Position numbers and translations under genes: made by a program. Of a DNA stretch of 64,000 bases, positions 54,294-64,000 are shown piece by piece. The DNA comes from Pseudomonas entomophila (lineage in GTDB: Bacteria > Pseudomonadota > Gammaproteobacteria > Pseudomonadales > Pseudomonadaceae). Below the pieces are notes generated by a model. The model did not search any database, was not told the origin of the DNA, and saw only the letters and a program-made list of their open reading frames with translations. The stretch spans positions 124,001 through 188,000 of the forward strand of contig NZ_JAAMQI010000007.1 in assembly GCF_013523165.1 (NCBI RefSeq), given 5' to 3'. Every line of letters begins with the position of its first letter. The first letter of the stretch is position 1.

Positions 54294-57133
54294 GCCAGGA
54301 CCGCTACGGGATCCGCCGCTTCGCCCTGCTCAACACGGCCGGTTACAGCCTGGGCGTGTTCCCGCTGGAAGAGCCGCTGTCGGTGTACGGCGCCAACAAC
54401 CTGGGCAAGTCGGCGTCGATCAACGCGCTGCAGTTCCCGATCCTGGCACGCATGTCCGACATGAGCTTCGGCAAGTACAGCCTGGAGCAGTCGCGCCGCT
54501 TCTACTTCGCCAGCGACACCAGCTACATCCTCTGCGAGCTCAACCTGCCCCACGGCCCCCATGTGATCGGCGTGGTCGGGCGTGGGCCGGGCGGTGGTTT
54601 CGGTCACCAGTTCTTCGCCTACGCCGGCGAACTGGACCTGGCTCACTACCAGCGCGACGACACCTGCCTGCGGCAGAAGGAGCTGTTCGCCAACCTCGAC
54701 CGCCATGGCCTGAAGGCTTACGAGCTCAAGCCCGACGAGCTGCGCCGCCTGCTGGTCGGCGGGCATACCTCGGTCCCGCTCGACCTGACGCTGATCCCGC
54801 TGCGCTCGACCAGCGAGCACAGCCTCAAGACCTTCCGCGCCCTGTTCATCAACCTGCTGCACATGCGCGAGATCACCGCCGCCAAGCTCAAGCAGCTGTT
54901 CCTGGATGCGTTCGAGCACAGCCTGCGCTCGGGCAGCATCGACTACATCGCTGCCTGCGAAGAAGCGTTCCGCGACGTGCGGCGCATGGAGCAGGACTAC
55001 AACGCCCTGGTCATCGCCGGGCCACTGGTCGAGTCGCTGGCCAACGGCGTGGCCCAGCGCGATGTGCTGCGCGGCAAGCTGCACCGGCTCTCGCCCCTGC
55101 TCGACCACCTGCTCGGCACCTGGCAGGACTACGCCGCCGCGCGCAAGGAAGAGCTGGTCATCCAGGCCGAGCATTACCAGCAAGAACAGGACAACCTGCA
55201 GAACACCCAACGTAACAGCACCCAGGAGCTGATGCGCCTGGAACGCGAACTGACCGGTGTGCAGCGCTGGCTGGGCGAGCTGTCGGCGCTCAAGCACCGG
55301 TTCGCGCTGGTGGACGACGTCAGGGGGCTGGAGCAGCAACTGCTGGTCGCCAAGGATGCCCACGACGAATTGGCCGGCGCCCTGGCGCAGTCCCGTCAGT
55401 TCAGCGCCGAGGACCTCGATCAGCGGGTGCAGGATGTGCAGGCGCGGCTCAAGTCGGTCCGCCAGCAGCTCGATCATGCCGACAACAACAGCTACGCCCG
55501 CCTGCGCGAGGCATTTTCCCAGCAGGACCTGGAGCGGCTGATGCGCCTGTTCAACGGCGCCCTCTTCAGCCTGCCCCTGGGCCAGGCGGGCCTGGCGCTG
55601 GACGACGACGAGCAGTGGGTCAAGACCCTCGAAGGCGTGCTCGAAGGTTTCAACGGCGAACGCTTCGAGGCACCCGGCCTGTCGATCGACCTGTCGCACG
55701 TCGACCCGCCAGCGCTGCGTGCACTGGTCGACCGCGCCGCCTTGCGTGAGCAGAAGGACCGCCTGGAGAAAGAGCTGCGCCAATTGCAGACCCAGCAGGC
55801 GGTCAGCGCCGACCGGACCGCCAGCAAGACCCAGACCGACGCCTTGTACCAAGCGGTGCTGGATGCACAGAAGGCCCTGGAAGACTATCGCCGCGCCCAG
55901 ACCCTGGGCGCCGAGGAAGCCCAGAAGCTGGAGCACCTGGCCCAGCTCGAGGCGGCACAGGACGAGCTCAAGCGCTCCAGCGATGCCTTCACCGAGCGCG
56001 TGCAGCAGTTGTCGACCAAGCTGCAACTGGTCGGCCGGCAGTTGGCCGACCTCGAGGCGCGTCAGCGGACCCTCGACGATGCCCTGCGCCGTCGCCAGCT
56101 GCTGCCAGCCGACCTGCCGTTCGGCACACCCTACCTGGAGCCGGTGGACGACAGCCTGGACAACCTGCTCCCGCTGCTCAATGACTACCAGGACAGCTGG
56201 CAAGGGCTGCAACGGGTCGACAACCAGATCGAGGCGCTGTACGCCCAGGTGCGCCTCAAGGGCGTGGCCAAGTTCGACAGCGAGGACGACATGGAGCGTC
56301 GCCTGACCTTGCTGATCAATGCCTATGCCCACCGTGGCGACGAGGCGCTGACCCTGGCCAAGGCCCGCCGCGCGGCGGTCACCGACATCGCGCGGACCTT
56401 GCGCAACATCCGCAGCGACTACGACAGCCTCGAGCACCAGCTGGCGCTGTTCAACCGCGAGATCAACAAGCGGCAGGTGTCCAACCTGCAGAGCTTCCGC
56501 GTGGTGCTGGCACCGAACAAGGATGCCCTCAGGCACATCGACCAGATCATCCACAGCGCCGGTCAGTACGAGGAAGGCGAGACGCTGTCGGTGTTCGACC
56601 TGAGCCATACGGCCGAACAGGACCACAAGAACGAGGAAGCCAAGGAGTACCTGGCGCGCCTGGTCGCCGCCAATCATAACCAGCTGGGGCTCAAGGACCT
56701 GTTCGAGCTGGCGTTCGAGATCACCAAGGTCAACGGCCAGCCGGTGATCCACGCCGACATCGACGGCGCGGCCTCCAATGGCACCACCATGACCATCAAG
56801 GCGCTGACCAACATGTACCTGTTGCTGCACCTGATGGACCGCGACCTGGCCGGGCGCGTGCGCCTGCCCTACTACCTCGACGAGGCGGCGGACATCGACG
56901 AGCGCAACCAGACGGCGCTGCTCGAGACCAGCCAGCAACTGGGCTTCGTGCCGATCCTGGCGAGCGTGAAGCCGCAGGTGTCGGCGCGGGTGGCGATCGA
57001 CCTGGAAGGCGGTAGCGGGCCGAACGGGATCTACCTCGACGAAGCGGACTGGAAGTACATCAGTCGCCTGGACGTGCAGGTGGGTGAGGCAGAGGACGTG
57101 TGGGGCGTCGAAGAGGAGGCGATGCCGGGCTGA
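54290..57133 (+). CDS. mksB: Condensin SMC-like ATPase MksB
   Basis: The 947-aa SMC-type protein has a Walker A motif GANNLGKSASINAL (residues 34-47), long coiled coils (about 250-390 and 470-700), a short hinge region near 430-460 and a C-terminal ATPase half with YYLDEAADIDERNQTALLETSQQLGF (Walker B region) and the SVKPQVSARVAIDLEGG tail. It uses ATP to shape DNA with MksE and MksF. No toprim nuclease gene (mksG/jetD) follows, so this is the housekeeping type rather than the plasmid-defence Wadjet type. It is shorter than MukB (about 1490 aa), as usual for MksB. Confidence 0.93.
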   Translation: MSQDRYGIRRFALLNTAGYSLGVFPLEEPLSVYGANNLGKSASINALQFPILARMSDMSFGKYSLEQSRRFYFASDTSYILCELNLPHGPHVIGVVGRGPGGGFGHQFFAYAGELDLAHYQRDDTCLRQKELFANLDRHGLKAYELKPDELRRLLVGGHTSVPLDLTLIPLRSTSEHSLKTFRALFINLLHMREITAAKLKQLFLDAFEHSLRSGSIDYIAACEEAFRDVRRMEQDYNALVIAGPLVESLANGVAQRDVLRGKLHRLSPLLDHLLGTWQDYAAARKEELVIQAEHYQQEQDNLQNTQRNSTQELMRLERELTGVQRWLGELSALKHRFALVDDVRGLEQQLLVAKDAHDELAGALAQSRQFSAEDLDQRVQDVQARLKSVRQQLDHADNNSYARLREAFSQQDLERLMRLFNGALFSLPLGQAGLALDDDEQWVKTLEGVLEGFNGERFEAPGLSIDLSHVDPPALRALVDRAALREQKDRLEKELRQLQTQQAVSADRTASKTQTDALYQAVLDAQKALEDYRRAQTLGAEEAQKLEHLAQLEAAQDELKRSSDAFTERVQQLSTKLQLVGRQLADLEARQRTLDDALRRRQLLPADLPFGTPYLEPVDDSLDNLLPLLNDYQDSWQGLQRVDNQIEALYAQVRLKGVAKFDSEDDMERRLTLLINAYAHRGDEALTLAKARRAAVTDIARTLRNIRSDYDSLEHQLALFNREINKRQVSNLQSFRVVLAPNKDALRHIDQIIHSAGQYEEGETLSVFDLSHTAEQDHKNEEAKEYLARLVAANHNQLGLKDLFELAFEITKVNGQPVIHADIDGAASNGTTMTIKALTNMYLLLHLMDRDLAGRVRLPYYLDEAADIDERNQTALLETSQQLGFVPILASVKPQVSARVAIDLEGGSGPNGIYLDEADWKYISRLDVQVGEAEDVWGVEEEAMPG

Positions 57134-57199
57134 CAGGACTCAGGGGCCTGAGAAGGCGCCGTTCCTCTTCAGAAGAATCGAGTGGCTGATTCTGTGGGC

Positions 57200-57430
57200 C
57201 CTGACGGGCCCAATCGCGGCACGGGGGCCGCTCCCACAGGGGACCGCGATTGCCTGTGATGCCGTGGTGCAGCTACGGGTGCAGGAGCGGCCCCTGCCGG
57301 GGCGCCGGACCGGCCGCGATTGGGCCCACCGGGCCCACATCACACTTGGTGGAAACCATAGAATCTCCCACAGGGGACCGCGATTGCCTGTACTGGTGCG
57401 ACGGGTGAGCGGCCCCTGCCGGTACATTGG
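57200..57430. repeat. REP-like repeat cluster in the mksB-creA intergenic region
   Basis: The 27-base unit CTCCCACAGGGGACCGCGAT... occurs twice without change (57231-57257 and 57365-57391), and GAGCGGCCCCTGCCGG occurs twice (57285-57300 and 57407-57422). Plus- and minus-oriented units (GGGGCCGCTCCCACAGG with GCAGGAGCGGCCCC) alternate, giving strong hairpins, the arrangement of palindromic REP pairs in P. putida-group genomes. The whole 57134-57491 gap contains no gene. Confidence 0.85.
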
Positions 57431-57491
57431 GCCGAGCGCCATCAACCCCGCCAGGACTGTAGAGTCAGCTGCCTCGTCTAGCCCGGCATGC

Positions 57492-57953
57492 TTACTGCTG
57501 TGGCCACGGCACGATCGGGATCGCCGTCACGGCGTTCTGCGGGCTGCCTTCGACGACACGGTCGCTGTACACCAGGTACACCAGGGTGTTGCGCTTCTTG
57601 TCGAGGAAGCGCACCACCTGCATGGTCTTGAACACCAGCGAGGTGCGCTGCTTGAAGACTTCGTCGCCATCCTTCAGCTCGCCCTTGAAACGAATCGGCC
57701 CGACCTGACGGCAGGCGATGGACGCCTCGGCGCGGTCTTCGGCCAGGCCCAGCCCGCCCTTGACGCCACCGGTCTTGGCCCGCGACAGGTAGCAGGTCAC
57801 TCCCTCCACCTTGGGGTCGTCGAACGCTTCGACCACGATCCGGTCGTTCGGCCCGACCATCTTGAACACCGTCGAGACCTGGCCGATCTCCTCGGCACCG
57901 GCCATCGAGGACACACCGGCCAACAGCACCAGGGCAAACAGGGGTTTCAGCAT
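57492..57953 (-). CDS. creA: CreA family exported protein
   Basis: The 153-aa protein has a signal peptide ([20 protein letters not shown]) and the CreA domain: [41 protein letters not shown] and [40 protein letters not shown]. CreA is a periplasmic protein of unknown role. The two cysteines (VTCYL, IACRQ) may form a disulfide. It is 10 bp downstream of proB. Confidence 0.92.
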   Translation of the reverse strand: MLKPLFALVLLAGVSSMAGAEEIGQVSTVFKMVGPNDRIVVEAFDDPKVEGVTCYLSRAKTGGVKGGLGLAEDRAEASIACRQVGPIRFKGELKDGDEVFKQRTSLVFKTMQVVRFLDKKRNTLVYLVYSDRVVEGSPQNAVTAIPIVPWPQQ

Positions 57954-57963
57954 GATGGCCTCC

Positions 57964-59082
57964 TCAGACCAGGACCAGGTTGTCGCGGTGCACCAGTTCC
58001 GGTTCAGCCGCATAGCCGAGCACGGCCTGGATGGCATCCGACGCCTGCCCGATGATCTTCTGCGCCTCGGCGGCGCTGTAGTTGGCCAGGCCACGGGCGA
58101 CCTCCTGGCCGTCGGTATCGACGCACACCACCATCTCACCCCGGCGGAAGCTGCCCTGCACGCCCTTCACGCCGACCGGCAGCAGGCTCTTGTTGGCTTG
58201 ACGCAGGGCCTGCACGGCGCCTGCGTCGAGCACCAGGGTGCCGCGTGTCTGCAAATGCCCCGCGAGCCACTGCTTGCGCGCCGCGAGCATGCCGCGCTCT
58301 GGCGACAGCAAGGTGCCCAGGCGTTCGCCGGCCTTGAGACGGTCGAGCACGCGCTCGAGGCGACCGCCGACGATGAGGGTGTGGGCGCCCGAGCGAGCGG
58401 CCAGCCGCGCCGCCCGCAGCTTGGTCTGCATGCCACCGCGACCCAGGGCGCCGCCCGTGCTGCCGGCCACGGCATCCAGGCCCGGATCGTCGGCACGGGC
58501 TTCGTGGATCAACTGGGCATCGGGGTTGTGACGCGGGTCGGCCGTGTACATGCCATCGCGGTCGGTGAGGATCACCAGCAGGTCGGCCTCGACCAGGTTG
58601 GCCACCAGCGCCGCCAGGGTATCGTTGTCGCCGAAGCGGATCTCGTCGGTGACCACGGTGTCGTTCTCGTTGATCACCGGCACCACGCCCAGCTCGACCA
58701 ACGTGCGCAACGTGCTGCGCGCGTTCAGGTAGCGCTTGCGATCGGACAGGTCGTCATGGGTCAGCAGGATCTGCGCGGTGTGCTTGCCGTGCTCGCCGAA
58801 GCTCGACTCCCAGGCCTGTACCAGGCGCATCTGGCCCAGCGCGGCGGCAGCCTGCAGCTCGTTCATCGCGCTCGGTCGCTGGGTCCAGCCCAACTGACTC
58901 ATGCCCGCGGCCACGGCCCCGGAGGACACCAGGACCAGTTCGACGCCCGCGTCACGCAGGGCGACCATCTGTTCGACCCAGACGGCCATGGCGCCGCGGT
59001 CCAGACCTTTGCCATCGGCGGTCAGCAGGGCACTGCCGATCTTCACGACCCAGCGCTGCGCGCCCGTCACCTTGTCTCGCAT
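57964..59082 (-). CDS. proB: Glutamate 5-kinase
   Basis: ProB phosphorylates glutamate in the first step of proline synthesis and is feedback-inhibited by proline. The 372-aa protein has an amino-acid kinase domain ([67 protein letters not shown]) and a C-terminal PUA domain ([31 protein letters not shown]). It follows obgE after a 162-bp gap that contains the foldback. Confidence 0.96.
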   Translation of the reverse strand: MRDKVTGAQRWVVKIGSALLTADGKGLDRGAMAVWVEQMVALRDAGVELVLVSSGAVAAGMSQLGWTQRPSAMNELQAAAALGQMRLVQAWESSFGEHGKHTAQILLTHDDLSDRKRYLNARSTLRTLVELGVVPVINENDTVVTDEIRFGDNDTLAALVANLVEADLLVILTDRDGMYTADPRHNPDAQLIHEARADDPGLDAVAGSTGGALGRGGMQTKLRAARLAARSGAHTLIVGGRLERVLDRLKAGERLGTLLSPERGMLAARKQWLAGHLQTRGTLVLDAGAVQALRQANKSLLPVGVKGVQGSFRRGEMVVCVDTDGQEVARGLANYSAAEAQKIIGQASDAIQAVLGYAAEPELVHRDNLVLV

Positions 59083-59113
59083 CTTCTTCCAACCTATGTC
59101 GTGTAGATACCAA

Positions 59114-59227
59114 AACGCCGCGCCTGGGCGTGGTGTCGGAGCGAGGATTCGAACGGCCGGCCATCGCGGGAATGTCCCGCCGGGCCAGCCAACCTCGACC
59201 GATCACCACGCACCCAGGCGCGGCGTT
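59114..59227. other. 114-nt extended foldback between obgE and proB with a tRNA T-arm-like core
   Basis: AACGCCGCGCCTGGGCGTGG (from 59114, continuing to 59135) pairs with 59204-59227 over 22 bp with only a 2-base bulge. Inward follow TCGG/CCGA, CGAGG/CCTCG, GGCCGGCC/GGGCCAGCC and a GCGGGA-ATG-TCCCGC terminal hairpin. On the minus (mRNA) strand the core contains GTTCGAATCC, the sequence of a tRNA T-arm, and the structure ends in GGCGTTTTGG. A normal cloverleaf cannot be drawn because the acceptor and T stems do not match. Confidence 0.7.
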
Positions 59228-59244
59228 CAGTGTACTGCAACCGG

Positions 59245-60573
<1,329 letters not shown>

Positions 60574-60631
60574 TCACTCTCAGCGCCGGCAGCCCATACA
60601 AACAGCTTTGCAAGAGGCTCCGCAGAAACGA

Positions 60632-60659
60632 AAAAGCCCCGTCGCGTGACGGGGCTTTT
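60632..60659 (-). terminator. Rho-independent terminator between rpmA and obgE
   Basis: A 12-bp stem AAAAGCCCCGTC / GACGGGGCTTTT with a GCGT loop lies 15 bp after the rpmA stop. A/T tracts on both sides allow action on either strand. Confidence 0.92.
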
Positions 60660-60674
60660 CCAGCGACAACGCGA

Positions 60675-60932
60675 TCAGGCCGCGACGACGCTCACGTAAC
60701 GACGATTGAACTCGCCTTTCTTCTCGAACTTGATCACGCCTTCGATCTTGGCGAACAGGGTGTGATCCTTGCCCATGCCAACGCCGTAACCGGCGTGGAA
60801 CTGGGTGCCGCGCTGACGCACGATGATGTTGCCGGCCTTGATGACCTGGCCGCCGTACATCTTCACGCCCAGGCGTTTCGATTCTGAGTCGCGACCGTTA
60901 CGGGTACTACCACCAGCTTTTTTGTGTGCCAT
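60675..60932 (-). CDS. rpmA: 50S ribosomal protein L27
   Basis: The 85-aa protein starts [20 protein letters not shown], the L27 N-terminus that reaches the peptidyl transferase centre, and has [26 protein letters not shown]. There is no N-terminal extension needing protease cleavage as in Firmicutes. It follows rplU by 36 bp. Confidence 0.98.
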   Translation of the reverse strand: MAHKKAGGSTRNGRDSESKRLGVKMYGGQVIKAGNIIVRQRGTQFHAGYGVGMGKDHTLFAKIEGVIKFEKKGEFNRRYVSVVAA

Positions 60933-60968
60933 GGTTCAATTCTCCAAAAAATTCAGGGTTCGAGGCGA

Positions 60969-61283
60969 TTAAGCCTGAATACCGGTGATTTTGATCTCGG
61001 TGAACCACTGGCGGTGGCCCATGCGCTTCATGTGGTGCTTACGACGACGGAACTTGATGATGCGAACCTTGTCGTGACGGCCTTGCGAAATGACTTCGGC
61101 AACGACCTTGGCACCGGCGACGACGGGTGCACCGATGGTGACGTCGTCACCGTTGGCAACCAGCAGAACGCGATCGAAGGTCACGGATTCGCCAGTGGCG
61201 ATCTCGAGCTTCTCGATCTTCAGGTATTCACCTTCGGCGACTTTGTATTGCTTGCCACCGGTAACAATTACTGCGTAAGACAT
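60969..61283 (-). CDS. rplU: 50S ribosomal protein L21
   Basis: The 104-aa protein [20 protein letters not shown]... with [20 protein letters not shown] matches L21, which binds 23S rRNA with L20. The start at 61283 is the family start. It is transcribed from the promoter at 61415-61443 and co-expressed with rpmA. Confidence 0.98.
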   Translation of the reverse strand: MSYAVIVTGGKQYKVAEGEYLKIEKLEIATGESVTFDRVLLVANGDDVTIGAPVVAGAKVVAEVISQGRHDKVRIIKFRRRKHHMKRMGHRQWFTEIKITGIQA

Positions 61284-61414
61284 GGTATTTCTCCGATAAT
61301 CCTGCTCACCCAGCGCTTTATGGGATAAGTATTGGCTGGCATGGCTGCACGGGGCTGGAACGGCCCGGTGCAATTGCGTAAGGCAGGTGCTGCCCAGGAA
61401 AGTTAGGGTGCGCG

Positions 61415-61443
61415 ATTGTACGCAACCGGTGGCCGGCACGCAA
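61415..61443 (-). promoter_or_regulatory. Promoter of rplU-rpmA
   Basis: On the minus strand TTGCGT (61443-61438), 17-bp spacer, TACAAT (61420-61415). It leaves a leader of about 125 bases before rplU. Confidence 0.7.
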
Positions 61444-61473
61444 GTCTCGCCCCGCCGCCCTGCCCCGCGTGCC

Positions 61474-61502
61474 TTGACACACCGGGACCTGCGACCTAGC
61501 AT
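61474..61502 (+). promoter_or_regulatory. Promoter of ispB
   Basis: TTGACA (61474-61479), 17-bp spacer and TAGCAT (61497-61502), about 20 bases before the ispB start; the start of transcription must be very close to the ribosome-binding site. Confidence 0.7.
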
Positions 61503-61528
61503 GCCGCGCAACCTCAATGGAGCAATCG

Positions 61529-62497
61529 ATGCAACCCCAGACCTTCTATCGCGCGGTGGCCGAAGATTTCAGCGCCGTCGATGAGATCATCAAGCAGCAG
61601 CTGACGTCACGCGTGCCGCTGGTATCGAAGATCGGCGACTACATCACGTCGGCCGGGGGCAAGCGTCTGCGGCCCTTGCTGGTGCTGCTCTGTGGCAAGG
61701 CCCTGGGCCGCGAGGGCGACGACCTGCGTCTGCTGGCAGCGACGATCGAGTTCCTGCACACCGCCACCCTGCTGCACGACGACGTGGTCGACATGTCCGG
61801 CATGCGCCGTGGCCGCTCCACCGCCAATGCCCTGTGGGGCAACGCACCCAGCGTGCTGGTCGGCGACTTCCTCTATTCGCGCTCGTTCGAGATGATGGTC
61901 GAGCTGGGCTCCATGCCGGTCATGCAGATCCTCTCCCGGGCCACCCGGGTGATCGCCGAGGGCGAAGTGCTGCAGCTGTCGCGGGTACGCGATGCCAGCA
62001 CCACCGAAGAGGTCTACATGGAGGTCATCCGCGGCAAGACCGCCATGCTGTTCGAGGCGTCCACCCACAGTGCCGCGGCCCTGGCCGGCGCCAGCGCCGA
62101 GCAGTGCGAAGCCTTGCGCACCTTCGGTGACCACCTGGGCGTGGCTTTCCAGCTGGTCGACGACCTGCTCGACTACAAGGGCGACTCCGACACCCTGGGC
62201 AAGAACGTCGGCGACGACCTGGCCGAGGGCAAACCGACCCTGCCGCTGATCTACACCATGCGTGAAGGCTCGCCCGAACAGGCCGCGCTGGTCCGTCAGG
62301 CGATCCAGAAAGGCGGCCTCGAAGACCTCGAGCGCATCCGAGCCGCGGTCGAGGTCTCGGGCGCCCTGGACTACACCGCACGCCTGGCGCGCGACTACGT
62401 GGCCCGCGCCATTGCCTGCCTCGAAGTGCTGCCGGCCAGCGAATGCCGCGATGCCCTGGTGGAACTGAGCGAGTTCGCCGTCGCCCGTACGCACTGA
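61529..62497 (+). CDS. ispB: Octaprenyl/all-trans-polyprenyl diphosphate synthase
   Basis: IspB elongates farnesyl diphosphate to the polyprenyl side chain of ubiquinone (solanesyl in many pseudomonads). The 322-aa protein has [12 protein letters not shown], the first Asp-rich motif LLHDDVVD and the second [16 protein letters not shown] lies 8 bases upstream of the ATG. It uses products of the MEP pathway to which ispE belongs. Chain length cannot be assigned from sequence. Confidence 0.94.
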   Translation: MQPQTFYRAVAEDFSAVDEIIKQQLTSRVPLVSKIGDYITSAGGKRLRPLLVLLCGKALGREGDDLRLLAATIEFLHTATLLHDDVVDMSGMRRGRSTANALWGNAPSVLVGDFLYSRSFEMMVELGSMPVMQILSRATRVIAEGEVLQLSRVRDASTTEEVYMEVIRGKTAMLFEASTHSAAALAGASAEQCEALRTFGDHLGVAFQLVDDLLDYKGDSDTLGKNVGDDLAEGKPTLPLIYTMREGSPEQAALVRQAIQKGGLEDLERIRAAVEVSGALDYTARLARDYVARAIACLEVLPASECRDALVELSEFAVARTH

Positions 62498-62621
62498 TCC
62501 TGCCGCGTCTCGGCCTGCCCGAGACCGCCTGTACGCCTGATCGATCATGACGGGCGTATCCCTTCGCGGGCAAAACCTCATATAATGTGCGCCTTTTTTC
62601 GCCCACCTTCGAGGAACCCCC

Positions 62622-62960
62622 GTGAGCACCTTGCCACCCTGCCCCCACTGCAACTCCGAATACACCTACGAGGATGGCACCCAGCTGATCTGCCCCGAGT
62701 GCGCCCACGAGTGGTCCGCCGTCGCGTCCGACGAAGCCTCTGACGAGGTGGTGAAGAAGGATTCGGTCGGCAACGTCCTGCAGGACGGCGACACCGTCAC
62801 GGTGATCAAGGACCTCAAGGTCAAGGGCTCGTCCCTGGTGGTCAAGGTCGGCACCAAGGTCAAGAACATCCGCCTGTGCGATGGCGACCACGACATCGAC
62901 TGCAAGATCGACGGCATCGGTGCGATGAAGTTGAAGTCTGAGTTCGTGCGCAAGGTCTGA
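62622..62960 (+). CDS. yjdM: Zinc-ribbon PhnA/YjdM family protein
   Basis: The 112-aa protein has an N-terminal zinc ribbon ([27 protein letters not shown]) and a C-terminal beta domain ([37 protein letters not shown]). Historic names link it to phosphonate use, but the function is unproven. It starts with GTG at 62622 after GAGGAACCCCC; a TATAAT box is at 62581-62586 upstream. Confidence 0.9.
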   Translation: MSTLPPCPHCNSEYTYEDGTQLICPECAHEWSAVASDEASDEVVKKDSVGNVLQDGDTVTVIKDLKVKGSSLVVKVGTKVKNIRLCDGDHDIDCKIDGIGAMKLKSEFVRKV

Positions 62961-63063
62961 GGCCTCTGCCGGCAAGGGCTGCCGACCCGGTGGCCCCTGA
63001 TCGTCCCGCAAGGGGCACCCGGCAGGGCGACATGAAAAACGCCAATAGGGGCTTGCTATTTAG

Positions 63064-63083
63064 CGAATAAGAATTATTCTCAT
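63064..63083. promoter_or_regulatory. Fur box
   Basis: GAATAA-GAA-TTATTC (63065-63079) followed by TCATC is a good match to the Fur operator and stands in a GC-rich context. It lies about 30 bases before the next start codon, so iron should repress that gene. Confidence 0.8.
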
Positions 63084-63110
63084 CGGAACGTGTTTTCGAG
63101 GAGACCTCTC

Positions 63111-63356
63111 ATGACCTACCTGATCGATGCCTGGCTGGACCGCCCTCACCCTTACCTGCGCATCCTGCACCGAGAGACCGGCCGTGTGTGCGCCGTGCTC
63201 GAGGAAGAAGCGCTCGACGAGCTGCGTGAACAGGGCGACCTGGACCTTGGCTGCCTGAACTCCAGCGAACCGAGTGCCCTCAAGGAAATGGTCAGGAACC
63301 TGTTCCTGTTCAGCTACGCCCGCGCACTGCGGCCTGGCGGGCACCACTGGCACTGA
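63111..63356 (+). CDS. Small iron-regulated conserved protein (PA4570-like)
   Basis: The 81-aa protein MTYLIDAWLDRPHPYLRILH... continues with HRETGRVCAVLEEEALDELR and a His-rich end (GGHHWH). It matches the position of PA4570 in P. aeruginosa (between ispB and fklB), a gene strongly induced by iron starvation. CGAGGAGACC precedes the ATG. The Fur box upstream supports the same control here. Function unknown. Confidence 0.8.
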   Translation: MTYLIDAWLDRPHPYLRILHRETGRVCAVLEEEALDELREQGDLDLGCLNSSEPSALKEMVRNLFLFSYARALRPGGHHWH

Positions 63357-63440
63357 GTGACGTTGCGTCACCTGCCTGCCCAGGCCGGAACCAGGCCGGC
63401 CCGATCGAACACCGATCGGCCGACCCGTCTCGCTCGAAGC

Positions 63441-64000
63441 TTACAGAACGTCGAGCAGCTCGACGTCGAACACCAGCACGCTGTGCGGCGGGATGCTGCC
63501 TGCGCCCTGGGCACCGTAGGCCAGCTCGCTCGGCACGTGCAGGCGCCATTTGCTGCCGGCGTTCATCAGTTGCAGCGCTTCGGTCCAGCCTGCGATTACA
63601 CCCGTGACCGGGAATTCGATCGGCTGGCCGCGCTCGTAGGAGCTGTCGAACACGGTCCCGTCGATCAGGGTGCCGTGGTAATGGGTGCGCACGGTGGCTT
63701 CACGGCCTGGCTTGGCGCCGTCGCCGGTGGCCAGCACTTCGTACTGCAGGCCCGATGGCAGGGTGATCACACCTTCACGGGTGGCGTTGTCGGTCAGGTA
63801 CTGCTTGCCCACGGCTGCTGCGGCTTCGGCCTTGGCGGCAGCTTCGGCCTGCATGACTTCGCGGATGACCTTGAAGCTGGCCGACAGGTCGGCTTCGCTG
63901 ACACGGCTGTCCTGACCGTTGAACGCATCGGTCAGGCCCAGCAGGATCGCCTCGAGGCTCACGCCCGGTGGCGGGTTGTCGCGCAGCTGGCCACCCAGCT
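63441..64000 (-). CDS. fklB: FKBP-type peptidyl-prolyl cis-trans isomerase (start beyond right edge)
   Basis: The visible 186 residues end the protein: LGGQLRDNPPPGVSLEAILLGLTDAF at the right edge, an alanine-rich helical segment (QAEAAAKAEAAAAVGKQYL) and the C-terminal FKBP domain (LPSGLQYEVLATGDGAKPG, THYHGTLIDGTVFDSSYERG, WTEALQLMNAGSKWRLHVPSELAYG, LVFDVELLDVL). The frame stays open at 64000; the GTG near 63960 is internal, since the conserved N-terminal part continues upstream of it. It is the FklB/FkpA type with an N-terminal dimerisation domain. Confidence 0.93.
   Translation of the reverse strand, partial: LGGQLRDNPPPGVSLEAILLGLTDAFNGQDSRVSEADLSASFKVIREVMQAEAAAKAEAAAAVGKQYLTDNATREGVITLPSGLQYEVLATGDGAKPGREATVRTHYHGTLIDGTVFDSSYERGQPIEFPVTGVIAGWTEALQLMNAGSKWRLHVPSELAYGAQGAGSIPPHSVLVFDVELLDVL

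Noticed and set aside
53846..56938. Very long open frame (about 1030 codons) on the minus strand opposite mksE and mksB
   Set aside because: It mirrors the real genes codon for codon, has Gln/Leu/Val-rich low-complexity composition and no domains; high GC at third positions of mksB keeps the antisense frame free of stops.
52352..57133. Wadjet (JetABCD) plasmid-defence system
   Set aside because: Only the three condensin genes are present; the diagnostic toprim/nuclease gene jetD/mksG is missing before the REP region and CreA gene.
59130..59208. Possible tRNA gene on the minus strand (GTTCGAATCC and ACACCA-like end)
   Set aside because: Acceptor strands do not pair, no anticodon arm can be drawn and the whole segment is a linear foldback, so it is listed as a foldback and not as a tRNA.

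Overview
The window is a 64-kb piece of a GC-rich gammaproteobacterial chromosome, almost certainly a Pseudomonas of the P. putida group. This rests on the gene order mqo / hpt / upp / uraA / hemH, murI-moeB-prmC-prfA-hemA back to back with the TPR lipoprotein-lolB-ispE-tRNA-Gln-prs-rplY-pth-ychF block, rplU-rpmA-obgE-proB, and the ispB / iron-regulated small gene / fklB neighbourhood, and on protein sequences typical of the genus. No plasmid, prophage, integron or CRISPR features are seen.

Layout. 1-9.6 kb: end of a response regulator with TPR-like repeats, a DUF1302 outer-membrane-type protein, a 2-hydroxyacid dehydrogenase, rsmC, a yybP-ykoY manganese riboswitch in front of an UPF0016/GDT1-type Mn exporter, an M48 lipoprotein protease, an SRAP protein with an unusual active site, two tiny overlapping genes and an acyltransferase. 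9.6-18.4 kb: YajG-like lipoprotein, a long leader and malate:quinone oxidoreductase, nucleobase salvage (hpt, upp, uraA), then hemH with an upstream epimerase-like gene. 18.4-23.6 kb: a probable light- or photo-oxidative-stress cluster (renalase-like flavoprotein; DUF523/DUF1722 protein, MerR regulator resembling class II LitR, photolyase and an atypical SDR in an overlapping operon), with paired TGTACA-like boxes at two promoters.

23.7-35.4 kb: the housekeeping block. Minus strand: hemA-prfA-prmC-moeB-murI with overlapping or abutting ends (heme precursor, translation termination, cofactor and cell-wall functions). Plus strand: outer-membrane lipoprotein localisation, isoprenoid precursor synthesis, tRNA-Gln, PRPP synthase, L25, peptidyl-tRNA hydrolase and YchF. 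35.4-48 kb: chemoreceptor, a four-PAS hybrid histidine kinase, an MscS/MscK-type channel, an alkylation-repair set (MFS-alkA-ada) and a fosmidomycin-resistance-type exporter.

48.1-50.2 kb: a small variable spot: tRNA-Met with its own promoter and terminator, a dead IS5-family transposase fragment and an unrecognised exported six-cysteine protein. 50.2-57.1 kb: beta carbonic anhydrase, rimI, the divergent pseudomonad DNA polymerase III psi subunit (holD), and the MksFEB condensin operon without the mksG nuclease gene. 57.1-64 kb: REP-like repeats, a CreA-family protein, proB, an intergenic 114-nt foldback, obgE, rpmA-rplU diverging from ispB, a zinc-ribbon PhnA/YjdM protein, a Fur-box-controlled small gene and the start-truncated fklB.

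The most unusual items are the riboswitch with two mutually exclusive 8-bp helices, the SRAP protein lacking three of four catalytic residues, the repeated 18-bp-spaced TGTACA boxes around the light-type cluster, and the foldback between obgE and proB.
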